Source: an uncultured Desulfomonile sp. (GTDB lineage: Bacteria > Desulfobacterota > Desulfomonilia > Desulfomonilales > Desulfomonilaceae). Taken from it: DNA of 64,000 nt. A model generated the notes under the pieces. It worked only from the letters and a program-made list of their open reading frames with translations, ran no database searches and was not told the origin of the DNA. Position 1 is the stretch's first letter. Every line of letters starts with the position of its first letter. The stretch lies in NCBI GenBank assembly GCA_903952205.1, contig CAJBEZ010000009.1, positions 42,428 through 106,427 of the forward strand, read 5' to 3'. Made by a program: the position numbers and the translations under genes. This document shows positions 44,756 through 53,895 of this stretch, one piece after another.

Positions 44756-46270
44756 TCACTTATTGGCCACGAGCCTTTTGGTGATCTCGGCTGTTTTCTG
44801 GTAATGGGCCTGAATCTCTCGACACACATCATCTTTAATTGTCTGCCACGAACAAAACGCAGTTGTTTTTATCTGACCTGTCTTGACATCTTCGTAAGCA
44901 AATGCAGCGGGACAGTCATGCAGTCTTGCGTTTTCCAGTCCACCTGTGTCCTCATAGGGAATTGTAATCAGGGTCAGCAAATTCCTGAATCGGGTTCGTT
45001 TGCTCAATATTTCATCTATCTTGCGTCCCCTCACGATATCCACAAGAGCTTTCATCCCATTAAGAAAGTACGGCTTATCCAGAGCCTTCCTAAGGCTGAT
45101 GCCTCTTGCCAGAATAATGGCCGTCTGTACTAGCGTTGATGCGTCAAATAGACACCTTCGCCATGTGGGAGTCGACTCGTCAGGCGATTTCTTGGCCAGT
45201 TTTTTGTCGAGCTTTCTTAATCTCGAAAGAGATTCAGACAGCGGTATGTTGAGATACGCGGAAATGGGAACGTATTTCTCACCATCGGAAACCAGTAGAG
45301 TCGCGCTTTCACAGTTTGGATGAGATCCACCAAGCGTCTGTTTTCCAAAGAACCTTGAAAGTATCTCAAAGTTCATCATTCCTGTTGATACGAACTCTAC
45401 TTCAGGAAGGATCCTTTCAAATATATTTTCTACGCATTCGGTTGTGGTCGGGTCCAGTTTAACGTCTGGACTCTCCCAGCAGGGCGTGAGCGGGACAAAC
45501 GCCCATACCGAAACATTTTCCTTATGATCGTGAATAAATTCCATCATTTCCGGCATGTTAGAATCATTCACACCCGAAGCCAATGTAGTAATTACCGCAA
45601 GTTTGTTCACACCGCATTTCACAACATTTTCAAAGGCTTTCTTCTTTGCCGCGAGAGAATTGTCACCTCTCAGAACTTTATATATCTCAGGTTTTGTCCC
45701 ATCCAGCCCAAAATTGACCTGAACCCCAAGTGAGCACAATTCCCTGCAGTAGTTCATGTCAGCTAGTTTCAGGCCATTTGTAAACAACTGAACCTGGAAC
45801 CCGTAGGCCTTGGCAAGTCTTACTATGTCTAGAAAGTTATCATGTACTGTGGGCTCACCTCCGAAAAAACACATGTTCGGCTTTGGGTTACTATTCTCAA
45901 AAGCCTTGAAAATTTTTTCAAAATATTCAATCGGTGGCTTGTATACAAAACCCATGGCCTCAACATAAGCCAGGCAAATTGGGCACTTCTGATTGCACAG
46001 ATTGGTAACGTCTATCGCCACGGTAGTTGGAGCCTTGCGAAGTTTATGGTCGCAGGATCTGCAGTCGAGCGAACAGGACGTGAGGTTTGATGGTTCCTCG
46101 TATTCGGCAATTTCTCTCTTCCACCGCCATTTACGAGCGTCTTTGGTAACAAGTGAAGAAGTTCTACCACAGTCTTTACAGAACTTGACGAGGTAAACAC
46201 AATTGTTCCTTATTTCGTAACGGGCGTCCGTGGGTGAACCACATTTTTCACATAAACCAAGCTTCATCAT
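44756..46270 (-). CDS. Radical SAM protein resembling tetraether lipid synthase (Tes/MJ0619 family)
   Basis: 504 residues. An N-terminal four-Cys site, C7-C10 and C31-C34, is rubredoxin-like. C66, C70 and C73 follow, then the radical SAM motif TNLCNQKCPICLA (C92, C96, C99) and GGEPT (137-141). The C-terminal half has SHPNCESATLL and YVPISAY, and later AAFAYEDVKTG...TTAFCSW, which resemble the auxiliary-cluster regions of the MJ0619/Tes group (joins lipid chains) from memory. The gap up to C66-C73 fits this group too. Tes-like bacterial homologues have been linked to membrane-spanning lipids. Subfamily call is moderate; radical SAM is certain. No lipid gene is directly adjacent except lpxB, divergent. 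Confidence 0.85.
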   Translation of the reverse strand: MMKLGLCEKCGSPTDARYEIRNNCVYLVKFCKDCGRTSSLVTKDARKWRWKREIAEYEEPSNLTSCSLDCRSCDHKLRKAPTTVAIDVTNLCNQKCPICLAYVEAMGFVYKPPIEYFEKIFKAFENSNPKPNMCFFGGEPTVHDNFLDIVRLAKAYGFQVQLFTNGLKLADMNYCRELCSLGVQVNFGLDGTKPEIYKVLRGDNSLAAKKKAFENVVKCGVNKLAVITTLASGVNDSNMPEMMEFIHDHKENVSVWAFVPLTPCWESPDVKLDPTTTECVENIFERILPEVEFVSTGMMNFEILSRFFGKQTLGGSHPNCESATLLVSDGEKYVPISAYLNIPLSESLSRLRKLDKKLAKKSPDESTPTWRRCLFDASTLVQTAIILARGISLRKALDKPYFLNGMKALVDIVRGRKIDEILSKRTRFRNLLTLITIPYEDTGGLENARLHDCPAAFAYEDVKTGQIKTTAFCSWQTIKDDVCREIQAHYQKTAEITKRLVANK

Positions 46271-46402
46271 TAACTCCGAGGATCATCAAACAAAAATAAA
46301 TACAACAACACACATTCACGCTATAATATTTTCACGGCATCTATTTGTATTATTTTGACAAAAGGGATATTTTGGCTCCGACTCATATCAAACATTCTTT
46401 CA

Positions 46403-46432
46403 TTGTCAAGACAAAAGTGATCCTGATACAAT
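46403..46432 (+). promoter_or_regulatory. Candidate promoter of lpxB
   Basis: TTGTCA (46403-46408), 18 bases, TACAAT (46427-46432). The -35 box lies in a perfect palindrome TTGTCAAGACAA. The leader would be about 85 bases. Confidence 0.4.
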
Positions 46433-46523
46433 AAAAAGAATCGAACATTATTAAAAAGCCGCTCTATTTGGCCAGGTATCCATCTGTCTCCGAATTGACC
46501 GGCATAAACGCAGCGCTGGTTTT

Positions 46524-47840
46524 ATGTCACCAATCTACAAAACTTCTGATGAAAATTCCAGCCAATTCAACAAAAGCCCTGAAGCCTCTGTCTTGATTCT
46601 GGCAGGCGAAGCATCGGGTGACTACCATGCCGCTGCCCTTGTACGCGAGACAAGAGAACGTTTTCCAAACATCAAGTTTTTTGGAATCGGTGGGGAGAAG
46701 CTTGAGAAAGCAGGAATGAAACTCCTGCTACACTACAGTGAAATCAACACCATAGGGTTTAGCGGCGGACTAGCTAAGTTCAGGAAGGTGCTGGCGGCTT
46801 ACAGAGTTATGAAATCAGAACTGCGCAGCGGAGTTTACAGCGCCTTTATTCCAGTCGACTTCCCCGATGTGAACATGCGATTGTGTAAAGTCGCAAAGAA
46901 GGCCAATGTCAGGGTCTGTTATTACATCAGCCCTCAGGTATGGGCATGGAGGAAAAGAAGAATATTTGATATTGGCTCAAATGTTGACAGGATGATGACA
47001 ATATTCCCCTTTGAGGAAAAAATGTATCGCGATATAGGGGTTGCCGCTGATTTTGTGGGACACACAATGGTCAATGATATTCCCGGAGACCTGGATCGGT
47101 CCCTCTTGCGTTCCGAGTTGGGGTTACTGGACTCGCGAAAGATTGTCACACTGGCTCCAGGGAGTCGGCGTTCGGAAATCACCCGTGTCCTGCCTGTAAT
47201 GCTCGGCGCCGCAAAGTCACACCTCCAAAAATACCCTGACACGCAGTTTGTGATTCCTCTAGCTGGGCCCCATTTGAGAAACCTGGTTCAAAACTTCGTT
47301 GGAAATTCCGGTCTGGATGTGATGATCCTTGAAATCGACGCATCCAAAGTCATGGCCGCTTCAGACAGCGGGCTGGTGGCCTCCGGCACAGCTACCCTCC
47401 AGGCGGCCCTAGCCAGAATGCCTCATGCGGTGGTTTATATAATTGACAACTTCACCTGGATGCTTGCCACAAAGATCCTCATGCCACTGGTCATGGATCC
47501 CGACATTCATGTGGCGATAGCCAACATGCTGTCCATCAAGAGCGGGAACGAGATTGACTCTCCCATAGATATCATGCTCAAACGTGGTTTCAGGATACCG
47601 TGCCTTGAATGCGGGCGCCCGCTATTCGTCCCGGAAATACTTCAGCATAACGCCACCCCGAATAACCTAGCGTTCTGGTTGGACAGGTTCAGGAATGAAC
47701 CGGCCTTAACAGCGGCGATTGATGAAGGTTTTATCCGTCTCAGGGAGATGCTTGAATCAGACCCGTCAAAGCCATCAGCGTCGGACATAGTCTGTGAACT
47801 GATACAGAAAAGAGTCTGTGTGCAGCCTGTAGGGGAATAG
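46524..47840 (+). CDS. lpxB: Lipid-A-disaccharide synthase
   Basis: 438 residues. Signatures ILAGEASGDYHAA, FGIGGEKLEKAGM, FPDVNMRLCKVAKK, YYISPQVWAWRKRR and LAPGSRRSEI are present. LpxB condenses UDP-2,3-diacylglucosamine and lipid X into the lipid A disaccharide. A 20-residue extension precedes the conserved start, so the ATG at 46524 may be too early. Shows an LPS-bearing outer membrane. It stands apart from other lpx genes. Confidence 0.95.
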   Translation: MSPIYKTSDENSSQFNKSPEASVLILAGEASGDYHAAALVRETRERFPNIKFFGIGGEKLEKAGMKLLLHYSEINTIGFSGGLAKFRKVLAAYRVMKSELRSGVYSAFIPVDFPDVNMRLCKVAKKANVRVCYYISPQVWAWRKRRIFDIGSNVDRMMTIFPFEEKMYRDIGVAADFVGHTMVNDIPGDLDRSLLRSELGLLDSRKIVTLAPGSRRSEITRVLPVMLGAAKSHLQKYPDTQFVIPLAGPHLRNLVQNFVGNSGLDVMILEIDASKVMAASDSGLVASGTATLQAALARMPHAVVYIIDNFTWMLATKILMPLVMDPDIHVAIANMLSIKSGNEIDSPIDIMLKRGFRIPCLECGRPLFVPEILQHNATPNNLAFWLDRFRNEPALTAAIDEGFIRLREMLESDPSKPSASDIVCELIQKRVCVQPVGE

Positions 47841-47880
47841 GAGCAGACTATACGCCGACAGATAAGTAACTTTACGAGCC

Positions 47881-47923
47881 AAAAAAAGGAAAGGCCCGAA
47901 AGTATGGTAGGAACAATCGGGCC
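47881..47923 (-). terminator. Terminator-like hairpin downstream of the double-HAD gene
   Basis: GGCCCGA (47893-47899) pairs with TCGGGCC (47917-47923), loop 17. On the minus strand the stem is followed by TTTCCTTTTTTT. It is 80 bases beyond the HAD gene stop. For the plus-strand lpxB no T-run follows. Confidence 0.55.
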
Positions 47924-48003
47924 CCTCAAGGTCTTACAGTAGGTAGGTATCGATATTAGCAGACAGCTCTATTGCCGCAGAGTTCCATGAAAATGCAATT
48001 ATT

Positions 48004-49365
48004 TTAATGTTTATATTTTTTTACGCTCGTCGTGATCACGGACTCCAGGGCTTGCGGTAATTCTCCGATATTACTGAGAACCCTTCTAGGCTTGAGCAAG
48101 GCTAGTTCTTCGGCGGTGAAAAATTCCCCGGCCACTGCGTACGCGTCTACCCCTGCGGCGTATGCCCCCTCAATATCTATCGGAGCGTCACCCACATAGA
48201 TGGTGTCCTGCTCTGTTGAACCTACGTGTCTCATGAATTCATGAAACATGTCAGCGGCGGGCTTTGCCTTGAAACCATCCTCAGCGCCAATAATCTTTAC
48301 CATTTTATGGGCAAATCCGAGATGCTCCGCGAGAATGCGCGCGTACCGCCCCCGCTTGTTTGAAACAATCCCCTGTTTTACAGAACCATTCAACTTTAGA
48401 ACAGCTTCCATAGCCCCTGGAAGCATCGTCGTACGTTCCAGATAAATGGTATCATAGTAATCTCTAAAAACCTTAATACCGAGTTCCCCGTGTTCAGGCT
48501 TTAGGTGCGATTTCACAAAATCAACAAGAGAAATTGAAGTCCTTCTGAGTATTTCCTGAACGGTCATGCTCGGATAGCCCAATTCAGAAAACATGTAATT
48601 GAAAGCTTCGACTATAGCCTCTATCGAATCAATCAAAGTCCCATCTAGATCAAATGCGACAGCCCTGATCTCACGGGAAAGCATGATCGGCGCTTCATGG
48701 AATCCATCAATTCTGATCGCGGGAATTCCGTTCCTGGCGCAAAAAAGGAAAAGGTCTCCCAAAGCCAGGACCATGTCTGCCTCCGTCGCAGCGTGCCTGT
48801 CGGATTCCCCATCTCCAATCAACACTATCTTGTCGTATTGACTTCTAAAGTTGCGGAGCACATTCAGCTTGCATGTGCCGCACGTCCCACACGCTGGATT
48901 GAAATGATCCGAGCGAATCTCAATTTTACCATCTTCCCCAATGAGAAGGGTGTTGGAAATTATGTCAAGTTCGGTTACCCCGTGACTCTCAAAAAGTGTT
49001 CTTATGGTCTCATCAAACCCGTCTGAAACTATCTTAACGTCAATATTGTTGTCCCTGGCCCAAATCAGGAATCTGGGAAAAAAGGGATCGAGTTCAGCGT
49101 GCTCCAGCACAAATCTCTCGAATTCCGGGCGAGTCATCCTCATCATTGGGGCAACCGCCTTGTAGACTTCTCTGGAACCGATTTCACCTCTCAGGTATCG
49201 TTTGACATAATAACGCCAGTACGGATCTGAAATGTGACTTCTGATGAGTCTGTTTACGGTGTCTTTTATGGAGACTGTCCCGTCAAAATCACAGAGAATT
49301 AGAGTTTTCGCCGCCACTGCCGCTTTTCGAGATAAACTGGGATCAGAATTACTTGGGCAAGACAT
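48004..49365 (-). CDS. Double-HAD phosphatase: MtnX-like + phosphoglycolate phosphatase-like
   Basis: 453 residues. The N-terminal HAD (about 20-225) has CDFDGT (25-30), IVSDGFD, GDGESD and a CGTCGTC triad (159-165), as in MtnX/PSP-like HADs. The C-terminal HAD (about 233-440) has FDLDGTLIDS (238-247), SNKRGRYAR and VGDAPIDIEGAYAAG, typical of Gph/PgmB. The two share no gap, so they form one chain. Each family acts on phosphosugars or nucleotides, but the fused substrate is not known. Upstream greA is 57 bases away on the same strand. Confidence 0.87.
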   Translation of the reverse strand: MSCPSNSDPSLSRKAAVAAKTLILCDFDGTVSIKDTVNRLIRSHISDPYWRYYVKRYLRGEIGSREVYKAVAPMMRMTRPEFERFVLEHAELDPFFPRFLIWARDNNIDVKIVSDGFDETIRTLFESHGVTELDIISNTLLIGEDGKIEIRSDHFNPACGTCGTCKLNVLRNFRSQYDKIVLIGDGESDRHAATEADMVLALGDLFLFCARNGIPAIRIDGFHEAPIMLSREIRAVAFDLDGTLIDSIEAIVEAFNYMFSELGYPSMTVQEILRRTSISLVDFVKSHLKPEHGELGIKVFRDYYDTIYLERTTMLPGAMEAVLKLNGSVKQGIVSNKRGRYARILAEHLGFAHKMVKIIGAEDGFKAKPAADMFHEFMRHVGSTEQDTIYVGDAPIDIEGAYAAGVDAYAVAGEFFTAEELALLKPRRVLSNIGELPQALESVITTSVKKYKH

Positions 49366-49422
49366 AACAGGTTGGTTATCTCTCTACTTATTTGCAATCA
49401 TGTATTTTCATGGATGCGACGA

Positions 49423-49899
49423 TTACTTGATATCAATTATCTCGCATTCTCTTATGCCGTTTGGAGTGCGAATCTCAACAACATCCCCAACTTCTTTTCC
49501 GATCAGAGCCCTCCCCACAGGTGAATCTACAGATATAACACCTTTGGCTATGTCTGCTTCATCCTGGCCAAGAAGTTGATATTTCTTTGTTTCATTAACG
49601 TCAAGGTCCTGAATAGTGACATGAGTTCCAAATACTACCCTGTCCGGCGCAGGGCGGTTGTTAAGATCTATGACTTCCGAAGACGATATTCTTTCCTGAA
49701 GGTCCCTGATCCTGGTTTCAATAAGGGCCTGTTTTTCTTTGCCATAGGTATATTCGGCGTTTTCTGACAGGTCTCCATGGCCAATAGCTATTTCGATTTC
49801 TTTGATGACCGATGGTCTTTCGACTCTGATAAGCCTATCCAATTCTTCATTTAATTTTTTCAACCCCTCGCTAGAGATTGGACGTCTGTTAAAACTCAT
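49423..49899 (-). CDS. greA: Transcription elongation factor GreA
   Basis: The ATG at 49897-49899 is preferred, with AAGGA 8 bases upstream; the frame reaches 49944 but lacks family sequence there. 158 residues. IGHGDLSENAEYTYGKEKQ is the coiled-coil tip with the Asp and Glu used to trigger RNA cleavage, and SPVGRALIGKEVGDVVEI is the FKBP-like domain. GreA rescues backtracked RNA polymerase. Confidence 0.95.
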   Translation of the reverse strand: MSFNRRPISSEGLKKLNEELDRLIRVERPSVIKEIEIAIGHGDLSENAEYTYGKEKQALIETRIRDLQERISSSEVIDLNNRPAPDRVVFGTHVTIQDLDVNETKKYQLLGQDEADIAKGVISVDSPVGRALIGKEVGDVVEIRTPNGIRECEIIDIK

Positions 49900-50032
49900 A
49901 TCTAACATCCTTCTTCGAAACAGTTTCGACCGGCTATCGAACAAACATAATATTACTGATAGAACCTCAAGAAGCCAGAGTCAATATACAAACATGAAAA
50001 CCGCCTCATTGCAACCTCGGGCGCATAGTAAT

Positions 50033-50482
50033 TCATTCAGGTTTTTTGTTCATGCCTAAACAGTAGATTCGAAGTGATTCGTGTAGAGTGTCCGCCGCCA
50101 AGGTGGCGCAGTGCATGTCTTCTTCCGGCATACCACCGACGGCGTCCTTTACCGCCAGATAATCTATATCGGCCACTTCTTCAGGGGTTTTCCCCAAGGC
50201 CAGCCGAGTTGCCGCAGCTCCACATGCGCTGCTGAATTTGCAACCATCTGTCCAGTAGCTTGCGTCCTCAACCTTTCCTGCTTTAAATTTGAGGGAAATT
50301 TTCATCGAATCGCCGCATTTTCCCTTTGCTACTGCAACGGCGTCAGGCTCATCTATAGCGGTGAGTGTTGGGTTAACCCTATTGAGAAGCAGGATCCAAC
50401 ATCCTAGAATCAGAAGGAGAATAAGAGCGCCTGCTCCTATGGTAAACCAAGGCGTCCCTGAGAAAATCAGCAAAAAATCCAT
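50033..50482 (-). CDS. IscU/NifU-N-like Fe-S scaffold protein with membrane anchor
   Basis: 149 residues. A membrane segment at about 13-33 precedes an IscU-like domain. GKCGDSMKI has C56 and D58, DGCKFSSAC has C81 (and C87), and DMHC has C125. C56-C81-C125 spacing (25, 44) matches IscU C37-C63-C106 (26, 43), and the Asp is kept. The extra Cys C87 is usual in NifU-type proteins. IscU and NifU proteins are normally soluble, so the anchor is unusual. It sits 21 bases after the MoeA-PBP gene and may help assemble a molybdoenzyme-linked cluster, but that is inference. Confidence 0.8.
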   Translation of the reverse strand: MDFLLIFSGTPWFTIGAGALILLLILGCWILLLNRVNPTLTAIDEPDAVAVAKGKCGDSMKISLKFKAGKVEDASYWTDGCKFSSACGAAATRLALGKTPEEVADIDYLAVKDAVGGMPEEDMHCATLAADTLHESLRIYCLGMNKKPE

Positions 50483-50503
50483 ATTTGTTCAAACCAATCA
50501 AGA

Positions 50504-52405
50504 TTATTTGGGTTCGACTAGTCGTTCACCGGATCGCTCAACCCCATACCCACCTAAAGAGGAGATTCTATCCCTGTAAATTTGACTTTTTAGTATATCA
50601 AGGAGCTTGACAACTTTCCAATCACCGAGATTTTTTCTCGGCACAATAAAGTCGTACTGCTCGGTGGCCACTGGGATAAAATCAAGCCCCAACGCCCTTG
50701 CGGCCGCAAGAACGCCCATCCCTACAACTGCGACACCAGAAAGGACGGCCACCGCCACCGATGTGTGAGTATACTCTTCCATGTCGTAGCCCTTAATCTT
50801 TGACGCGTCTATCCCGCTCTTTTTGAGGTAGTAGTCGAGTAACACTCGGGTCCCAGCGCCTTTCTGCCTATTCACAAATGTTACGTCATCTCTGACCAGG
50901 TCCTGGAAATCCTTTATACCTTTGGGATTGCCCTTCTTGACCATAAATCCCTGTTCTCTCATGACTCCATGAAAAATTTCAACCGGGACTTCAGGAAGGA
51001 ACTTCTTGACGTAGGACCAGTTATATATTCCACTTTCTTCGTCCAGCAGATGACTTGTGGCAATGTGCGCCGTATCGTCCCTGAGGGCCAGTAAACCACC
51101 CAGGCTTCCAACGTGGCTCGATGAAACGTATATCCCATGTTTGACCAGTTCATCGGCCAGGCAGTCTATTGTTAGATCATGACTGCCTATAATGACAAGA
51201 GTGTCCTCTACTTGCTGTGGCTGGTTAAGGAGTTCAACCTGAACCATTGCCCCCTGTTCGATTCCTTCGGCGTTCGAGGGAATTCTTAGTATGCCGTCGG
51301 CCCTTGTTAGAGTTGTAATAGAACCGGCTCCTCTTGGTAGTGGAGCGGCTACGATTCTTTCGCCGACCTTCCCCAACTTGACTCTGAAAAATTCCTCTCT
51401 ACCCAACTTTGATGAGATCTTTCTGGCCGAATAAGCAGCCATAGTTTGTCTGGCGGAACTTGGGACACCAAGCATCTCCGCTATGACAGGTAGGCCAAAG
51501 ATCTCGAAAGAAAACACGGCGGATACGGGATAACCTGGGCTTCCCATCACGGGTTTACCACCTACGATCCCAAGTATGGTGGGTTTACCCGGCATCATCG
51601 CGACGCCATGAACCAGGATTTCTCCCAGTTCGCTTATGATAGCCGCCGTATAATCTTCGGTTCCGGCGGAAGACCCTGCGTTAACTACCACCATGTCATA
51701 GTCCGCTTCTATTCCCGCAGTGAGCGCCTGTTTAATTTGTTCGTAGTCGTCGGGAACAATCTCTGACCTGACTGCTATCCCGCCTGTCCTTGAGATAAGC
51801 CCTGAAAGTAGGTGCGTATTGAATTCTATCGTATCCCCGTGTTTTGGAACGCTATTCTCAAGGGAAGAGGCGCTAATAAGCTCGGATCCTGTAGGAATTA
51901 GCAGTATTTTGGGTTTTCGAACAACATTTACACCGGTTGCGCCCCCGCACAACAGAGCCCCGATGTCATACGGAGTAATCCTGTGATGACTCGCCAGTAT
52001 CATTTCGGACCGGACGAAATCCTCCCCGACTCGGCGTACGTTTTGCCAGGGAACAACCGCTTTTTCAATTTCAAAGCTATCGTCATCCAGAAAATTGACA
52101 TGCTCGATCATTATAACCGAGTTTGTCCCTCCCGGTATTGGTCTCCCCGTATTGACAGCCCAAGCGTTGCGCCCAACGGTAAGACTCAGAGGGCTGTCAG
52201 GACCGGCGCCAAATGTATTCGACGCCTCCACGGCAAAACCATCCATCGCCGCCATGTGAAAACCTGGTGAGGATAATCTGGCGTAAACCGGGTCTGACGT
52301 GATCCTGTCAAGAGACTCAACTGTGGGGATTCTTTCCGAACCCGGAAAGCTGCTCCTGTCGAGACGCCTCATCAAAATTTCCAGGGCTTCCCTTGGCGGT
52401 TTCAT
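50504..52405 (-). CDS. moeA: MoeA fused to PBP-like (LysR substrate-binding-like) domain
   Basis: 633 residues from ATG 52405; a TTG at 52429 is in frame and has a weak ribosome site. The MoeA part (1-~400) has SPGFHMAAMDGFAV, TGRPIPGGTNSVIMIEH, NAGSSAGTEDYTA and PGKPTILG...GSPGYPVSA, the molybdate-insertion residues. Residues about 410-615 are a PBP-like domain (VIIGSHDLTIDCLA, NRQKGAGTRVLLDYYLK), known from tandem MoeA proteins of anaerobes and archaea. It overlaps the upstream MoeA gene by about 90 bases. Likely handles molybdate or tungstate; specificity is unknown. Confidence 0.9.
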   Translation of the reverse strand: MKPPREALEILMRRLDRSSFPGSERIPTVESLDRITSDPVYARLSSPGFHMAAMDGFAVEASNTFGAGPDSPLSLTVGRNAWAVNTGRPIPGGTNSVIMIEHVNFLDDDSFEIEKAVVPWQNVRRVGEDFVRSEMILASHHRITPYDIGALLCGGATGVNVVRKPKILLIPTGSELISASSLENSVPKHGDTIEFNTHLLSGLISRTGGIAVRSEIVPDDYEQIKQALTAGIEADYDMVVVNAGSSAGTEDYTAAIISELGEILVHGVAMMPGKPTILGIVGGKPVMGSPGYPVSAVFSFEIFGLPVIAEMLGVPSSARQTMAAYSARKISSKLGREEFFRVKLGKVGERIVAAPLPRGAGSITTLTRADGILRIPSNAEGIEQGAMVQVELLNQPQQVEDTLVIIGSHDLTIDCLADELVKHGIYVSSSHVGSLGGLLALRDDTAHIATSHLLDEESGIYNWSYVKKFLPEVPVEIFHGVMREQGFMVKKGNPKGIKDFQDLVRDDVTFVNRQKGAGTRVLLDYYLKKSGIDASKIKGYDMEEYTHTSVAVAVLSGVAVVGMGVLAAARALGLDFIPVATEQYDFIVPRKNLGDWKVVKLLDILKSQIYRDRISSLGGYGVERSGERLVEPK

Positions 52406-53687
52406 TTCCAGAAAAATATTCCTTCTCAAAGTTTCCTCCCAACCAATTAGAGAACAGATACACGTTTACTTTCCGATCTTTGTAAAACCCTTCACAGTCC
52501 ATCGGTATTTTCACAAATCCATGCGTCCTCGACATGGCTGAAACCATGCCGGATTTCGCCAGCAGAGGTGTTGCGTAAAATTCGCCTCCATTAACGGACA
52601 GCCTCACTCGGACAAAATCCTGTCTCCCCTCTTTTGAAGATACGTTACGCGTCAGAAACGCCTGTACACAAGGCCTGAGAAAAGGCTCACAGGTATCTTC
52701 ACCGGCAAGACGTCTTATGATCGGAACCACGAACTGATCAAAACATACGAGAGCTGATATAGGGTGACCAGGTAACCCTATGACGGGTTTGGATTCTACC
52801 GTGCCTATTATAATAGGCTTACCGGGCGACATTGACACCCCGTGAAGCAGAATTCTTGAAGTGGGCTCTTCAGAGATCGCCTGAATCACATAATCCCGGC
52901 TTCCCATTGAACTCCCTCCGGAAATCACCACAATGTCCGCTTGCTCAAGACCTGAACGCAGCATTGACCTTACAGACTTAAGAGTGTCCGCCGCCAGCCC
53001 GATCCATTTTGGCTCAGCAAACGCCTCCCGCACACCGGCGAACAGGGAATGCCTATTCACGTCTCGAACGCATCCTGGAGGAGGGACATCTTCCACAGCG
53101 GTTATTTCATCGCCGGAACTGATCAAAGCCACTTTGGGTCTGATATAAACTTCTACCTTGTTTGTCCCGAGTGAAGCCAACAGTCCGATATCTTGGGATC
53201 TGAGCCGCAGCCCTCTCTGGAGCAGCTCCTCACCCTTTTTGTAGTCCTCACCTTTGCGAACCATGTTGTCAAAGGGGGCGACAGCTTTGACGACTTCCAT
53301 GGCGTTCCCTGCAAGATCATGCGTATGCTCAACCATTACCACGGCGTCAGCCCCCTGTGGCATTGCTCCACCCGTCCATATCCTGAGCGATTCCCCACGT
53401 TGTATTTTTATCCGAGGAACCTCTCCCATTGAAATTTCGCCCACAACATTAAAAAGCGAGGGCGAACTCTCAGAAGAACCGAAAGTGTCTGTAGACTTGA
53501 CAGCAAAGCCATCCATGATTGAGCGGTCAAAAGGCGGTGAATCCTGGTCCGCCTTTATCGACTTTGCAAGAACACGAAAGATCGCTTCATCGATTCCGGT
53601 TGATTCCGCTTCAAGGGCCATGAATTGCGCCAACTGGTTTTTTGCCTCTTCTGGAGAGGAAACACGGAAAAAAGGCTTCAACATCAT
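52317..53687 (-). CDS. moeA: Molybdopterin molybdenumtransferase MoeA
   Basis: 456 residues. DSPPFDRSIMDGFAV, TGGAMPQGADAVVMVEH, SGGSSMGSRDYV and PGKPIIIG...GLPGHPISA are all intact. The usual C-terminus ends near KVNVYLFSNWL; the frame then runs on for about 35 residues into the next gene before a stop, giving a 113-base overlap with the TTG start. MoeA ligates molybdate (or tungstate) into adenylylated molybdopterin. Tandem MoeA genes suggest separate Mo and W, or dedicated enzymes. Confidence 0.93.
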   Translation of the reverse strand: MMLKPFFRVSSPEEAKNQLAQFMALEAESTGIDEAIFRVLAKSIKADQDSPPFDRSIMDGFAVKSTDTFGSSESSPSLFNVVGEISMGEVPRIKIQRGESLRIWTGGAMPQGADAVVMVEHTHDLAGNAMEVVKAVAPFDNMVRKGEDYKKGEELLQRGLRLRSQDIGLLASLGTNKVEVYIRPKVALISSGDEITAVEDVPPPGCVRDVNRHSLFAGVREAFAEPKWIGLAADTLKSVRSMLRSGLEQADIVVISGGSSMGSRDYVIQAISEEPTSRILLHGVSMSPGKPIIIGTVESKPVIGLPGHPISALVCFDQFVVPIIRRLAGEDTCEPFLRPCVQAFLTRNVSSKEGRQDFVRVRLSVNGGEFYATPLLAKSGMVSAMSRTHGFVKIPMDCEGFYKDRKVNVYLFSNWLGGNFEKEYFSGNETAKGSPGNFDEASRQEQLSGFGKNPHS

Positions 53688-53895
53688 ATAGTTCTCAATT
53701 TCACAGGCTTTGGATTGATATAGCCATAAGTATACCTATTGACCAGGCTTATGTCAAAATTGACCATACCTTTCAACTCAACTTACAGTCCCTAATCCCT
53801 ATCAAGACTGCAATATTCCGCTCGTAGATGAATTCCCGTTCTGATATGTTAAAAATGACCGCCAATTACCACAGGATCGAACAAGGGAACTTGAA

